Shown here one piece after another: positions 17,038-26,415 of a stretch of 47,147 nucleotides of DNA. The notes beneath the pieces are model-generated. The model saw only the letters and a list, made by a program, of their open reading frames with translations. It made no database searches and had not been told where the DNA came from. The stretch spans positions 1 to 47,147 of the forward strand of contig NZ_JAABNT010000022.1 in NCBI RefSeq assembly GCF_010667575.1. The letters run 5' to 3'. The stretch is from Sulfitobacter sediminilitoris. GTDB taxonomy: Bacteria > Pseudomonadota > Alphaproteobacteria > Rhodobacterales > Rhodobacteraceae. The stretch's first letter is position 1, and the number at the start of each line of letters is the position of its first letter. Both the position numbers and the translations under genes were made by a program.

Positions 17038-17084
17038 CTCAAATGTGTGGTCCAAATACCCGTAGGGTTTTGGATATCTAAGAC

Positions 17085-20000
17085 TTACGCGCCGAAGCCG
17101 TTTTGGATCAAATCGGCATACTCTTCGGAGCCAACGAGGTTTACTTCCTGCAGACCATCAAGCGACGTACCAAAGTCGAGGCTACCGATCTCGGCGGCAG
17201 AGACGACACCATCTGGGGTACCATCACCGTCGGCATCCTCGCTACCGTTCCAAGTGAGTTCAAAGACTTTGTACTCACCCAGGTTATCGGCATTTTCGAC
17301 CATCAGGATCGACTTGGCATCGCCAATGAGGTCTTCCTGATCATCGGTCTGGTACTCGTCGTTTGCCGAGAAGACACCTGCATTCAGGTTACCAAAGGTC
17401 GCGTCATCGCCGGCAAAGCCGTCATAACTACCACCATTGTTGAACAGCGCTTCAATGACAGACGCCGACAGACTTGCAAACGTCTCACTGGACTCGTCCG
17501 TGTTGTCGAACTGAACAACAGAGACTTCGTTAGCTTCAACGTCTGTCGCATCCGTATCCAACGTCACCGGGATCGGGTTGTTGGAGTCAGAGCTGTCCGC
17601 AGGTGCCGAGTTGTCAGAGATGTCCTCTTGGCTCGTCAGGTACGAAGTGAAGTCCAGGAAGTCCAGGCCCTGAGCCAGGAAACTGCCGTTAACAGTCGAT
17701 CCCGCATCTCCTGGATCGAACCCAAAGATATCATCATTACCGATTACGAAAAAACCAACCAGATTGATGCTACCGGCCGGAATGACCACATCTGGAAGGT
17801 CACCGGGTATGTCTGCAGTCAGTAGCAGTGTTGATCCCGTTGCTACTGCGGTATAGAGCGAGGCCCCATTGCTGTTAATCGCGCTTTCCAAAGCCGAAGC
17901 CCAACCGTCATTCGTAGTTGGCAGTGGGGTTGGGATCGTAGCCGTGAAAATCCCTTCTGGATTAAGGGTGGTTGGCTCCTGAAGGTAATTGAAGTTGACC
18001 GTCACCGTCGCAATGTTTGGGTTAGATGCAAGCTGTCCGGCAAGGTCGGGATCCAACGAAAACTCGAAGGTCGTTTGTTCAAACTCCCCTCCTTGCGGGA
18101 AATTCCCATACAGAGTTCCTGAATTCGCAGTCGTGAAGTTCATGATCGTATCATCACCGAAGTCACCTTCCATGACGATGGTCTCATTGCTAGCACCGTT
18201 TATAAGCGTGTTGCCTGGGATCGGTGTATAAGAGTTGACACCACCAACCGCATTTGTCGACAAAACGATCAGATCATCTGCGGCGTCATTGCTACCGCCA
18301 TTGATGACGTTGTCCGTTTCGCGATTGGCAGGAGCCTGGCTATTGGCCTGTTCGGCACTATTCGTATCGCCTGCAACACTCAGACCCGTGTACCAGTCAT
18401 TAGCACCAGCACTGGTTGTTAGATCATTTGGAGTTGCGTCATTTGCGTCCCCAACATCTGTTACCGACAGGATGGAGTCGCTGAAGACAGATTGTGCCTC
18501 ATCTTCAACAGCAGCCCAATGAGCCGGCGCATTCGACGTCGGGTCATTCTGCTTGATATCAACCCGCAGATCGATTTCCTGGAAACCACCACGGGTGTTC
18601 ATATAAGCAACCCAGGTGTTGTTCTCGGAAAGCTCAAGCGTGATCAGCTTGCTGAGAACCGGGTCGTTTGTGACCGCTGCAATCACTGCATTGTTCACAT
18701 CAACCTGCGTCCCAAAGTACTGGTTGGGGCCTGCAACGTTGACAGTCGCGGACGCTTCATAACCGTCGGTACCAGCAACTGCACCAGCGGTCGGAAGGGC
18801 CATGACGCCTCCACCGTTAGTTAGGCTACCAGTTCCTGCACCCGACAGTGTGACTGTGACAGTTGCGCCACCGACATAAGCCAGCGAGGTCGGCACACCC
18901 GGAACATCAGACGTGCTCGGCGTCCCGGTCCAGCGCGCATCATCGTAGTTGAACGTCCATGCGGCACCCATGCCCGCATCGCCACCGGAGGTATCGATGA
19001 AGTCCGCACCAGCGCCCGCATCAATGTTGAGGTCTCCACGGCTTTGGATAGCAGACTTGATAAAGTCATCCCCGGCACCGGTCTCAATATTAATGTTATC
19101 CAGGATGACTTGGTTCAGTTCTTCGTTTTGGTCACCGAACTTGATTTTTCCGCCATCGAAGAAACGGCTCTGAACGATAACTTCATCATCTCCATCATTG
19201 GTCGCAATGTTGAGCGACGAGCCGGCAAAATCCAACGCATCTCCATCAACAACAACGCCGACGTAGTCGTCGCCGCTGCCGGTGGTATAGCTGTAGGCCT
19301 GCCCTTCTTCAGTGCCGTCGAGGCGGCCTGCGAAGTAGACGTCACCGCCGCCTTGAGCAGTCAACGTATCAAGGTTGACGATGGTGTTCTGAGCATTTGT
19401 ACCCAGCGTCAGATCGCCGAGGAAAGCGTCTGCGTTCACCAGTTGAAGGTCACCACTCTCGCTCTCCTTATACTGGCTGAAGCCGTTACGGATTTCGAGG
19501 CTGGCGAAGGTGTCGCCCTGGGCGTATTCCGCATCGGTCTTGATGTAGATTTCACGCAACTGTTCACCCGTGGACGTCACCGTCCCCAGGCTGCTGGGCT
19601 TCGCCATGCCACCGTTCGGATCGTCGTTGCCGGCGCCCAGAACGTTGATGTGGAACACCTCGATACCAGGAGCAATGCCATCTTGCGTCTCGTAGGACTT
19701 GCCACCGATGATCAGGTCACCACCGTCACCACCGCGACCAACCTTGTGCAGGTCGATGTTGATGGAGATCGGCTCATCCTGAACTTCATTGAACGAGTCG
19801 AAACGACCGTAGACGTCGTACTCACCAATCTCTTCCTGGATCCGCGAGAAGCCCGTTGCCACAACTTCAGAACCGTCGCCGGACGTCAGCACGATCGCAG
19901 GGATCGTATCCGACTCCGTACCATCGTCGAGGAAGGTCGTGTCGGTGATCGTCGGATCAAGCGTCAGCGTGGTGCCCTCGGGCAGCGTGCCGGCTGCGAT

Positions 20001-21395
20001 CAGTGCCTGCAGAGCGGGCTGCAGAGCATTCACGAAGCCCTGGTGCGTACCTGCCGTGTTCGCCTCGATCGCTTCGAGGTTTACTGCAGTAACGGTACCG
20101 TCTGCATTGGTGATGTTGAAGCGGAGACCGTCAACGTCGATGTTGTTCAGACGGTTGGGGTTACCCGCCAGTTCTGCATCTTCGTCCAGGATCCAGTAGT
20201 AAATCTCACCCTGGGACTCCTGGCCAGACAGCAGGTAGTCGTTGTCAAACAGCACAACCAGGTCGGATGCATCTTTATCTGTGTTGAAGTTGTCCGTGTG
20301 ATCCATGGTAATGGTCATCTCGGAAGTATTCCGAGCCGAGCCATTACTGGTCAGCGTGGTCAGGTTCTCGATCTTCAGGTCGCCATCGGAGTAGTGCGAG
20401 CCGATCTCTTCGACATCCACCATGTACTTCGCATCGACAACAATATCCGGAACCCATTCGTAAATGCTGTCTAGTTGCGTCGGAGAAGCACCATTACTGA
20501 TAACACCGTAGTCGCTGACATCGCGTGCTTCGATATCGATGTCTTCGATGTTGTTGGTGCGCGGCTGAACGTCTGTCACGCCAAGGGCATTAACGCCGAC
20601 GAACTCATAGGTCAGTTCGGCATAGAGGCGGTCATCGCCTGCGCCGCCGTCAAGACGGTCAGCGGAGGACAGGGAGTTGGAAATACCGCCAGCAAACGGG
20701 TTCTGCTGGATGTAGCCCAGGAACTGGTCGTCGTCCTCGGTGCCGGTCATGACATCCGTGCCGGACGTCAGGAACATCTTCTCACCCGGAGTGCCGCCGT
20801 TATCGCCATTGTCGTCGGCAAAGAAGTCATCGACGGTGGCCTTGGCTGCCGTCACAGTCGCCGGATCGTCGGTCACACCTTCGATGATCGACTTCGCGCT
20901 CGCCTGGGAAAGAGCACCGTACTCGTCACCCGCTGCCTCAGCAGCATCTGTCCAGTCAGTAGCAACTTCGATCTTGTTCAGGATGGTTGTGCGGTCCTGT
21001 GTGCCGCCTTCAACGTCCACAGCACCCTGGATGATCGCGATGATGATCTCACCAACGGTGATCGCGCCGGGAACACCGTCGATCGCATCCTGCAGCGCGT
21101 CGCTCCAGAACGTCAGACCAGCGGCATCGGGGTCGCGGTTGAACAGGTTCTGGTACAGCGACGTGATGAACGTCGCCGGGGAAGACGTCGCGGGGTCCGC
21201 AAAGAAGGGGTGGACCTCTTGTGTTTCTGACTGACTTGCGAAGTCAGATGTGATCGCAACCAGGTCCAGGCTGGTGTTTGCAACAACCTGCTCCCAGAAC
21301 TGCATGCCCGCAACATCTGCGGCACGATCGTAGTAACCGATGTAGACGGCTGAAAGCGCTTCGCGGGTGCTCAGCGCGCTTAAGTCGATAGCCAT
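17085..21395 (-). CDS. Giant S-layer-like/RTX surface protein with N-terminal DUF4214 (paralog 1)
   Basis: A 1436-aa, very acidic protein with no visible cysteine or signal peptide. Residues ~10-130 hold two DUF4214-like units (AVYIGYYDRAADVAGMQFW and SLYQNLFNRDPDAAGLTFW). After an Asp/Gly-rich hinge (~205-220) come dispersed RTX-like calcium sites: LTSGTDVMTGTEDDDQFLG, LDGGAGDDRLY, GSGDDYVGV and INIDAGAGADFIDTSGG. The rest is beta-rich. The C-terminal ~190 residues, with many Asp and Ser, should carry the type I secretion signal. The layout suits a self-assembling coat or matrix protein exported by the nearby PrtD/HlyD pair. It is 70-90 % identical in long blocks to the next gene (22390-26343), but carries ~125 extra residues around 1120-1245 and several divergent patches. 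It has its own terminator (17015). The 72 bases before the start codon are identical to those of the paralog. Confidence 0.85.
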   Translation of the reverse strand: MAIDLSALSTREALSAVYIGYYDRAADVAGMQFWEQVVANTSLDLVAITSDFASQSETQEVHPFFADPATSSPATFITSLYQNLFNRDPDAAGLTFWSDALQDAIDGVPGAITVGEIIIAIIQGAVDVEGGTQDRTTILNKIEVATDWTDAAEAAGDEYGALSQASAKSIIEGVTDDPATVTAAKATVDDFFADDNGDNGGTPGEKMFLTSGTDVMTGTEDDDQFLGYIQQNPFAGGISNSLSSADRLDGGAGDDRLYAELTYEFVGVNALGVTDVQPRTNNIEDIDIEARDVSDYGVISNGASPTQLDSIYEWVPDIVVDAKYMVDVEEIGSHYSDGDLKIENLTTLTSNGSARNTSEMTITMDHTDNFNTDKDASDLVVLFDNDYLLSGQESQGEIYYWILDEDAELAGNPNRLNNIDVDGLRFNITNADGTVTAVNLEAIEANTAGTHQGFVNALQPALQALIAAGTLPEGTTLTLDPTITDTTFLDDGTESDTIPAIVLTSGDGSEVVATGFSRIQEEIGEYDVYGRFDSFNEVQDEPISINIDLHKVGRGGDGGDLIIGGKSYETQDGIAPGIEVFHINVLGAGNDDPNGGMAKPSSLGTVTSTGEQLREIYIKTDAEYAQGDTFASLEIRNGFSQYKESESGDLQLVNADAFLGDLTLGTNAQNTIVNLDTLTAQGGGDVYFAGRLDGTEEGQAYSYTTGSGDDYVGVVVDGDALDFAGSSLNIATNDGDDEVIVQSRFFDGGKIKFGDQNEELNQVILDNINIETGAGDDFIKSAIQSRGDLNIDAGAGADFIDTSGGDAGMGAAWTFNYDDARWTGTPSTSDVPGVPTSLAYVGGATVTVTLSGAGTGSLTNGGGVMALPTAGAVAGTDGYEASATVNVAGPNQYFGTQVDVNNAVIAAVTNDPVLSKLITLELSENNTWVAYMNTRGGFQEIDLRVDIKQNDPTSNAPAHWAAVEDEAQSVFSDSILSVTDVGDANDATPNDLTTSAGANDWYTGLSVAGDTNSAEQANSQAPANRETDNVINGGSNDAADDLIVLSTNAVGGVNSYTPIPGNTLINGASNETIVMEGDFGDDTIMNFTTANSGTLYGNFPQGGEFEQTTFEFSLDPDLAGQLASNPNIATVTVNFNYLQEPTTLNPEGIFTATIPTPLPTTNDGWASALESAINSNGASLYTAVATGSTLLLTADIPGDLPDVVIPAGSINLVGFFVIGNDDIFGFDPGDAGSTVNGSFLAQGLDFLDFTSYLTSQEDISDNSAPADSSDSNNPIPVTLDTDATDVEANEVSVVQFDNTDESSETFASLSASVIEALFNNGGSYDGFAGDDATFGNLNAGVFSANDEYQTDDQEDLIGDAKSILMVENADNLGEYKVFELTWNGSEDADGDGTPDGVVSAAEIGSLDFGTSLDGLQEVNLVGSEEYADLIQNGFGA

Positions 21396-21467
21396 GGCTC
21401 TTCTTCCTCTGATAATTTACTTTTTGGTGCCCGATGAAATGGCCCCGTCAACGTTGCTGATGCCCCT
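21396..21467 (-). repeat. 72-bp leader, identical copy upstream of paralog 1
   Basis: The 72 bases directly upstream of the start codon at 21395 are identical to 26344-26415 upstream of the second giant gene. It holds the ribosome binding site (AGAGGAAGAAGAGCC just before the ATG). Exact identity outside the coding region shows a recent duplication or gene conversion that includes the leader. Confidence 0.85.
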
Positions 21468-21714
21468 GCTAAAAAAGGACAAGATGTTCACTAGTTTGAG
21501 TTTCTAAAAGGCCAAAGCCCATTGAACAAGGGAAAAGGTACAGCAAAACATATACTGTGATATAGTGATCCCCATATTTCTCAACTGGAATAATTAGCGA
21601 TCTGTTTTTATTAACTTTTATGGCGCCAAGATATTACTGCGTACCAAAACAGCAACACCGGCAAAAGTTGCAATAGAGATGAAAGGGTATCATACCCTGA
21701 AACCTTCAAAGTGA
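21468..21714. other. Upstream region of paralog 1 with a partly conserved promoter-like block
   Basis: Beyond the identical leader the two upstream regions diverge, then become similar again: here around 21520-21590 (AACATATACTGTGATATAGTG) and before the second gene around 26505-26575 (AACATATACCCGTGTACAGTG). Conservation about 130-200 bases before both start codons suggests a shared promoter or operator and a long leader transcript. No clean -35/-10 pair could be fixed. Confidence 0.4.
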
Positions 21715-21741
21715 ATGACACACCGGCTGAGGCCGGTGGCA

Positions 21742-22140
21742 TCATTTGGCGGAATGTAATTCCAGGTACTGCATGATGATGTCGTCGGTCACATTGCCCG
21801 AGGTGGTCGAGAAGTACCCACGCGCCCAGAACCGCCTGCCCCAGTAGCGCTTGCGCAATTCGGGGTACTCCATCTGGATGCGACGCGACGACCGCCCCTT
21901 GATCCGCTGCATGACATCCGAAAGCGACGGCTTTGGCGGGATCGACAGGAACATATGGACGTGATCCCGGGCCAGTACGCCACGCACGATGTGAACGCCC
22001 AATTCGTCACAGGTCTGCCGGATGATCTGCCTGAGCCGTTCACGCATCGGACCCTGTAGCACGGCGTACCGATATTTCGTGACCCAAACGACGTGAAACC
22101 TGTGGTAAAATCGCGTGTGCGCGGATGACGAGTAGCGCAT
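21742..22140 (-). CDS. tnpA: IS200-type Y1 transposase TnpA
   Basis: A 132-aa HUH-superfamily transposase that cuts and joins single-stranded DNA. It begins MRYSSSAHTRFYHRFHVVWV, has the metal-binding HUH motif in LARDHVHMFLSIPP, the conserved LSDVMQRIKGRSSRRI, and a C-terminal tyrosine-bearing helix (NVTDDIIMQYLELH, where the catalytic Tyr is expected). Full length for the family. I start at the ATG at 22140, directly after GGAGGAGAGATC; the frame is open to 22191, but that extension lies in the hairpin and is not family-like. Likely intact and potentially active. Confidence 0.88.
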   Translation of the reverse strand: MRYSSSAHTRFYHRFHVVWVTKYRYAVLQGPMRERLRQIIRQTCDELGVHIVRGVLARDHVHMFLSIPPKPSLSDVMQRIKGRSSRRIQMEYPELRKRYWGRRFWARGYFSTTSGNVTDDIIMQYLELHSAK

Positions 22141-22208
22141 GATCTCTCCTCCTGAATGTTGAAACCATACCGCCTCCGCGGGTTTCAACATTCAGGAGGA
22201 GAGATCAT
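22139..22208 (-). promoter_or_regulatory. 28-bp perfect hairpin hiding the tnpA ribosome binding site
   Basis: Bases 22139-22166 and 22181-22208 are perfect inverted copies around a 14-base loop (ATACCGCCTCCGCG). The arm next to tnpA contains the GGAGGAG ribosome binding site and touches the start codon, so the mRNA would be locked. Comparable hairpins in enterobacterial IS200 are known to block both read-through transcription and translation. Confidence 0.8.
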
Positions 22209-22310
22209 CAACGGAGACGCTGAAGCGGACCGGCTGGAAGCCGGTGGTTTATCTCCAATAGATGGAAAATCAAATCCCGCGACAAAGATCTGAACTGAAC
22301 CACCAAAAGA

Positions 22311-22337
22311 AAAGCCCCCGACATTGTCGGGGGCTTT
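22311..22337 (-). terminator. Intrinsic terminator of the 1317-aa surface protein gene
   Basis: AAAGCCCCCGAC (22311-22322) and GTCGGGGGCTTT (22326-22337) form a perfect 12-bp stem with a 3-base loop; on the minus strand the arm ends in TTT followed by TCTTTTGG. It lies 53 bases after the stop codon at 22390. Confidence 0.85.
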
Positions 22338-22389
22338 CCAATTCATATCTGGGCGAGCTTCAGAGCCCGCCCAGATTTTCTATTTGTGA

Positions 22390-25300
22390 TCAGTTCACGA
22401 AACCATTGTCGATCAGGTAGGCATAGTCATCCGAGCCGACCAGGTTGATTTCATGCAGCTGATTGAATTCACCGTTCAGCGACGTACCGAAGTCGAGGCT
22501 ACCGATCTCGACGGCAGAGACGACACCATCTGAAAGGCCATCCACGTCGGCATCCTCGCTACCGTTCCAAGTGAGTTCAAAGACTTTGTACTCACCCAGG
22601 TTATCGGCATTTTCGACCATCAGGATCGACTTGGCATCGCCAATGAGTTCTTCCTGATCATCGGTCTGGTACTCGTCGTTCGCCGAGAAGACACCTGCAT
22701 CCAGGTTACCAAAGGTCGCGTCATCGCCGGCAAAGCCGTCATAACTACCACCATTGTTGAACAGCGTTTCAATGACAGACGCCGACAGACTTGCAAACGT
22801 CTCACTGGACTCGTCCGTGTTGTCGAACTGAACAACAGAGACTTCGTTAGCTTCAACGTCTGTCGCATCCGTATCCAACGTCACCGGGATCGGGTTGTTG
22901 GAGTCAGAGCTGTCCGCAGGTGACGAGTTGTCAGAGATGTCCTCTTGGCTCGTCAGGTACGAAGTGAAGTCCAGGAAGTCCAAGCCATCGCGAGATGCAG
23001 CATTGACACGTCCTGCTGTCGGCATTTGCCACCCATTTTCCATCACAGTGAAGTTCATAATGGTGTCATCACCAAAATTCCCTTCCATGACGATGGTTTC
23101 GTTGGATGCCAGGTTCTGCAGAGTGTTCCCGGGGATCCAGGTCGTCGGAAGCACCTGGCCGTTATACTCATCGGTCGACAGAACAATCAGGTCATCTGCG
23201 GCATCGTTGCTGCCGCCGTTGATAACATTGTCTTGCTCAATGACACTGTTGTCACCATCGGTGATCTGGCGGGAGTTGTTTACAGTGTTAACAGTAGAGT
23301 CAGTCGACCCTACGCTCAGACCTGTATACCAATCCCTCACTTCCGTATTATCGGAAAGATCCTGCAGGAACCCAACACCCGTACCATCGCCATTGGCGTC
23401 GGCAAGGTTACTGATATCGATCGCAGAGTTGCTGAAGACAGACTGCGCCTCGTCTTCAACAGCAGCCCAATGAGCCGCCGGATTCGACGTCGGGTTATTC
23501 TGCTTGATTTCCACCTTGAGATCAGTCGGGTGGAAGTCACCGCCCACGGTCGTACGCGCGATCCAGGTGTTGTTCTCGGTCAGCTCAAGCTCGATCAGCT
23601 TGCTGAGAACCGGATCGTTTGTGATCGCTGCAATCACTGCATTGTTCACATCAACCTGCGTCCCAAAGTACTGGTTGGGGCCTGCAACGTTGACAGTCGC
23701 GGACGCTTCATAACCGTTTTCGGTGTTGAACGCTCCACCAGGTGTCGTAGGCAGGGCACCGCCATAGGCCATGACACCGCCACCATCGACAGCATTGCTG
23801 ATGCCGGCACCGGACAGGGTGACTGTGACAGTTGCGCCACCGACATAGGCCAGCGTGGTCGGAACACCAGGCAGATCGTTGAACTGCGCGCCGGAGCGGG
23901 CATCGTCGTAGTTAAACGCCCATGCCGCCGTCTCACCACCCGATGTATCGATGAAGTCAGCGTCAGCACCGCCATCAATGTTGAAGTTGCCCATGCTGGA
24001 CGCTTCCATGATGATTGTGTCGTTGCCAGCCCCGGTATCGATCTCGATATTATCGAGGATCGCCTGGTTCAAACGCTCATTGTCGGGATCGAACTGACTG
24101 GAACCGTCGGTAAAATCGCTGTCAACTTTAACTAAGTCGTCGCCAGCGCCAGTCATGACGTTCAGCGAGGAACCTGCAAAGTCAAAAGCATCTCCATCGA
24201 GGTCGAGGTCGATCACGTCATCGCCGCTACCAGTGGTGTAGCTGTAGGCCTGCCCTTCTTCACTGCCGTTGAGTCGGGCATAGAAGGTCACGTCACCGCC
24301 GCCCTGCGCAGTCAGCGTATCGAGGTTGATGATCGGATCCCATGTACCCAGTGCCAGATCGCCGAGGAAGGCGTCGGCATTGACCAGCTGAAGGTCACCA
24401 GACTCGCCTCCACCATCCCAAGGCTGGTTAAAGCCGTTACGGATTTCGAGGCTGGCGAAGGTGTCGCCCTGGGCGTATTCCGCATCGGTCTTGATGTAGA
24501 CTTCACGCAGTTCTTCACCCGTGGACGATACCGTACCCAGGCTGCTGGGCTTCGCCATGCCACCGTTCGGATCGTCGTTGCCGGCGCCCAGAACGTTGAT
24601 GTGGAACACTTCGATACCGTCGGCAATGCCGTCTTGCGTCTCGTAGGACTTGCCACCGATGATCAGGTCACCACCGTCACCACCGCGACCAACCTTGTGC
24701 AGGTCGATGTTGATGGAGATCGGCTCATCCTGAACTTCATTGAACGAGTCGAAACGACCGTAAACGTCGTACTCACCAATCTCTTCCTGGATCCGCGAGA
24801 AGCCCGTTGCCACAACTTCAGAACCGTCGCCGGACGTCAGCACGATCGCAGGGATCGTATCCGACTCCGTACCATCGTCGAGGAAGGTCGTGTCGGTGAT
24901 CGTCGGATCAAGCGTCAGCGTGGTGCCCTCGGGCAGCGTGCCGGCTGCGATCAGTGCCTGCAGAGCGGGCTGCAGAGCATTCACGAAGCCCTGGTGCGTA
25001 CCTGCCAAGTTCGCCTCGATCGCTTCGAGGTTTACTGCAGTAACGGTACCATCTGCATTGGTGATGTTGAAGCGGAGACCGTCAACGTCGATGTTGTTCA
25101 GACGGTTGGGGTTACCCGCCAGTTCTGCATCTTCGTCCAGGATCCAGTAGTAAATCTCACCCTGGGACTCCTGGCCAGACAGCAGGTAGTCGTTGTCAAA
25201 CAGCACAACCAGGTCGGATGCATCTTCATCTGTGTTGAAGTTGTCCGTGTGATCCATGGTGATGGTCATCTCGGAAGTATTCCGAGCCGAGCCATTGCTG

Positions 25301-26343
25301 GTCAGCGTGGTCAGGTTCTCGATCTTCAGGTCGCCATCGGAGTAGTGCGAGCCGATCTCTTCGACATCCACCATGTACTTCGCATCGACAACAATATCCG
25401 GAACCCATTCTTCAGGGCTGGATACTTGGGCAAGATCGATCCCCATCCCAAAGCCGAAGTCGCTGACATCGCGTGCTTCGATATCGATGTCTTCGATGTT
25501 GTTGGTGCGCGGCTGAACGTCTGTCACGCCAATGGCATTAACGCCGACGAACTCATAGGTCAGTTCGGCATAGAGACGGTCATCACCTGCGCCGCCGTCA
25601 AGACGGTCAGCGGAGGACACGGAGTTGGAAACACCGCCAGCAAACGGGTTCTGCTGGATGTAGCCCAGGAACTGGTCGTCGTCCTCGGTGCCGGTCATGA
25701 CATCCGTGCCGGACGTCAGGAACATCTTCTCACCCGGAGTGCCGCCGTTATCGCCATTGTCGTCGGCAAAGAAGTCATCGACGGTGGCCTTGGCTGCCGT
25801 CACAGTCGCCGGATCGTCGGTCACACCTTCGATGATCGACTTCGCGCTCGCCTGGGAAAGAGCACCGTACTCGTCACCCGCTGCCTCAGCAGCATCTGTC
25901 CAGGCAGTAGCAACTTCGATCTTGTTCAGGATGGTTGTGCGGTCCTGTGTGCCGCCTTCAACGTCCACAGCACCCTGGATGATCGCGATGATGATCTCAC
26001 CAACGGTGATCGCGCCGGGAACACCGTCGATCGCGTCCTGCAGCGCGTCGCTCCAGAACGTCAGACCAGCGGCATCGGGGTCGCGGTTGAACAAGTTCTG
26101 GTACAGCGACGTGATGAACGTCGCCGGGGAAGACGTCGCGGGGTCCGCAAAGAAGGGGTGGACCTCTTGTGTTTCTGACTGACTTGCGAAGTCAGATGTG
26201 ATCGCAACCAGGTCCAGGCTGGTGTTTGCAACAACCTGCTCCCAGAACTGCATGCCCGCAACATCTGCGGCACGATCGTAGTAACCGATGTAGACGGCTG
26301 AAAGCGCTTCGCGGGTGCTCAGCGCGCTTAGGTCGATAGCCAT
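22390..26343 (-). CDS. Giant S-layer-like/RTX surface protein with N-terminal DUF4214 (paralog 2)
   Basis: A 1317-aa paralog of the preceding protein, again without visible cysteine or signal peptide. The first ~295 residues are nearly identical (two DUF4214-like units, hinge, LTSGTDVMTGTEDDDQFLG, LDGGAGDDRLY). A patch after 'ARDVSD' differs completely (FGFGMGIDLAQVSSPEEW against YGVISNGASPTQLDSIYEW). Residues ~315-660 are again almost identical, and the central third (~665-1095) is diverged but alignable. It lacks the ~125-residue insert of paralog 1 and rejoins it at GLDFLDFTSYLTSQEDISDN for the last ~190 residues. Near-identical DNA alternates with diverged DNA, pointing to gene conversion or selected patches. 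Start: ATG preceded by AGGAAGAAGAGCC. Predicted cargo of the type I system; role in coat or biofilm is inferred. Confidence 0.85.
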   Translation of the reverse strand: MAIDLSALSTREALSAVYIGYYDRAADVAGMQFWEQVVANTSLDLVAITSDFASQSETQEVHPFFADPATSSPATFITSLYQNLFNRDPDAAGLTFWSDALQDAIDGVPGAITVGEIIIAIIQGAVDVEGGTQDRTTILNKIEVATAWTDAAEAAGDEYGALSQASAKSIIEGVTDDPATVTAAKATVDDFFADDNGDNGGTPGEKMFLTSGTDVMTGTEDDDQFLGYIQQNPFAGGVSNSVSSADRLDGGAGDDRLYAELTYEFVGVNAIGVTDVQPRTNNIEDIDIEARDVSDFGFGMGIDLAQVSSPEEWVPDIVVDAKYMVDVEEIGSHYSDGDLKIENLTTLTSNGSARNTSEMTITMDHTDNFNTDEDASDLVVLFDNDYLLSGQESQGEIYYWILDEDAELAGNPNRLNNIDVDGLRFNITNADGTVTAVNLEAIEANLAGTHQGFVNALQPALQALIAAGTLPEGTTLTLDPTITDTTFLDDGTESDTIPAIVLTSGDGSEVVATGFSRIQEEIGEYDVYGRFDSFNEVQDEPISINIDLHKVGRGGDGGDLIIGGKSYETQDGIADGIEVFHINVLGAGNDDPNGGMAKPSSLGTVSSTGEELREVYIKTDAEYAQGDTFASLEIRNGFNQPWDGGGESGDLQLVNADAFLGDLALGTWDPIINLDTLTAQGGGDVTFYARLNGSEEGQAYSYTTGSGDDVIDLDLDGDAFDFAGSSLNVMTGAGDDLVKVDSDFTDGSSQFDPDNERLNQAILDNIEIDTGAGNDTIIMEASSMGNFNIDGGADADFIDTSGGETAAWAFNYDDARSGAQFNDLPGVPTTLAYVGGATVTVTLSGAGISNAVDGGGVMAYGGALPTTPGGAFNTENGYEASATVNVAGPNQYFGTQVDVNNAVIAAITNDPVLSKLIELELTENNTWIARTTVGGDFHPTDLKVEIKQNNPTSNPAAHWAAVEDEAQSVFSNSAIDISNLADANGDGTGVGFLQDLSDNTEVRDWYTGLSVGSTDSTVNTVNNSRQITDGDNSVIEQDNVINGGSNDAADDLIVLSTDEYNGQVLPTTWIPGNTLQNLASNETIVMEGNFGDDTIMNFTVMENGWQMPTAGRVNAASRDGLDFLDFTSYLTSQEDISDNSSPADSSDSNNPIPVTLDTDATDVEANEVSVVQFDNTDESSETFASLSASVIETLFNNGGSYDGFAGDDATFGNLDAGVFSANDEYQTDDQEELIGDAKSILMVENADNLGEYKVFELTWNGSEDADVDGLSDGVVSAVEIGSLDFGTSLNGEFNQLHEINLVGSDDYAYLIDNGFVN

Positions 26344-26415
26344 GGCTCTTCTTCCTCTGATAATTTACTTTTTGGTGCCCGATGAAATGGCCCCGTCAAC
26401 GTTGCTGATGCCCCT
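26344..26415 (-). repeat. 72-bp leader, identical copy upstream of paralog 2
   Basis: Identical to 21396-21467 upstream of paralog 1 and immediately followed by the start codon at 26343. Together with the coding blocks it makes the 17.1-21.5 kb and 22.4-26.4 kb segments large direct repeats. Confidence 0.85.

Larger units (their letters stand above)
21721..22245 (-). mobile_element. IS200/IS605-type element with TnpA only
   Basis: Subterminal hairpins mark the two ends: CACCGGC-TGAG-GCCGGTG at 21721-21738 and ACCGGCT-GGA-AGCCGGT at 22229-22245, as expected for single-strand transposition by Y1 transposases. Between them lie tnpA and a strong hairpin over its ribosome binding site. No tnpB is present. 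The element sits between the two giant surface protein genes. The exact cleavage sites, a few to tens of bases outside the hairpins, cannot be fixed from one copy. Confidence 0.8.

Noticed and set aside
19044..20474. Long open frame (476 codons) on the plus strand inside the 1436-aa gene, and its twin of 525 codons at 24601-26178.
   Set aside because: Both lie antisense to clearly coding DNA with DUF4214/RTX motifs and arise from its codon bias; they have no start signals or recognisable domains.
21721..22245. IS605-type element with a tnpB/guide-RNA system.
   Set aside because: Only tnpA lies between the end hairpins; there is no tnpB frame.
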